Part shown: piece by piece, positions 63,796-64,000 of the stretch
Layout: each line of letters starts with the position of its first letter
Position numbering within the stretch: the first letter of the stretch is position 1
Origin: Dillenia suffruticosa
Lineage: Eukaryota > Streptophyta > Magnoliopsida > Dilleniales > Dilleniaceae
Reading direction: 5' to 3'
Length of the DNA: 64,000 nt
NCBI GenBank assembly: GCA_033439265.1
Contig: JAVTVX010000012.1
Location: 16,316,501 to 16,380,500, forward strand
Notes under the pieces: model-generated
Told to the model about the DNA's origin: nothing
The model's input: only the letters and a program-made list of their open reading frames with translations
Database searches by the model: none
Made by a program: the position numbers and the translations under genes

Positions 63796-64000
63796 GTGCA
63801 CCTCATTCTCTTACGAAGATAACTAATTATAAGTTGGAGATTCTTTTCACTTCTTTTGTCCTTGTTTTATTTTGCTGAGTATTATCTACAGATTTTATAC
63901 AAGGAAACATTAATGTATATATTCATGAGGCTGTGTTGGATGGGACATTTATTTAGCTGTGTAGATGTGAATCAGGACATTTATTTAGCTTTATAGATGT

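Overview
The window is nuclear DNA of a flowering plant, most likely a eudicot. It is AT-rich, its coding exons are split by GT-AG introns of up to several kb, and the spaces between and inside genes are filled with decayed plant transposable elements (Ty3/gypsy, Ty1/copia, L1-type LINE, hAT, CACTA). Nothing in it looks bacterial, viral or organellar. The species cannot be named from the sequence alone.

Three host genes are recognisable, each from a run of exons that join in frame at canonical splice sites. (1) 11013-22094, plus strand: the body of a leucine-rich-repeat receptor kinase of the Arabidopsis At5g10290/At5g65240 type, with the last LRRs, the membrane anchor, a complete RD-type kinase domain and the C-terminal tail. 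The signal peptide and first LRR exons are not visible. (2) 37247-28964, minus strand: a complete ten-exon gene for a WAC/DDT/WHIM-domain protein, a presumed accessory subunit of ISWI chromatin remodellers (At5g08630 type, about 710 codons). (3) 53532-63795, plus strand: an oxysterol-binding-protein-related protein of the plant ORP1 type with a PH domain and most of the lipid-binding domain; it runs off the right edge. The three genes have unrelated jobs (cell-surface signalling, chromatin remodelling, lipid transfer) and do not form a pathway.

Layout: 1-5.9 kb, minus-strand gypsy relic including a probable long LTR. 5.9-6.5 kb, unassigned coding-like remnant. 6.5-9.0 kb, short non-autonomous LTR element. 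9.0-11.0 kb, non-coding, with a 55-bp Z-DNA-prone tract. 11.0-22.1 kb, receptor kinase with two LINE relics in one intron. 22.2-27.3 kb, degenerate copia element inserted 96 bp after the kinase stop codon. 29.0-37.2 kb, DDT gene with a copia relic in its 4.6-kb intron. 39-42.4 kb, hAT transposase relic, a tRNA-like promoter unit and a CACTA terminus. 43.4-47 kb, three diverged AT-rich tandem units. 50.6-51.3 kb, a foldback element with seven 25-bp palindromic modules. 53.5 kb to the end, ORP gene with a LINE relic in intron 2.

I saw no convincing new multi-gene system. The most unusual structure is the foldback element at 50.6-51.3 kb, whose palindromic modules keep their symmetry through paired substitutions. 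Exon borders come from reading splice sites and from remembered similarity to the Arabidopsis proteins; no search was run.
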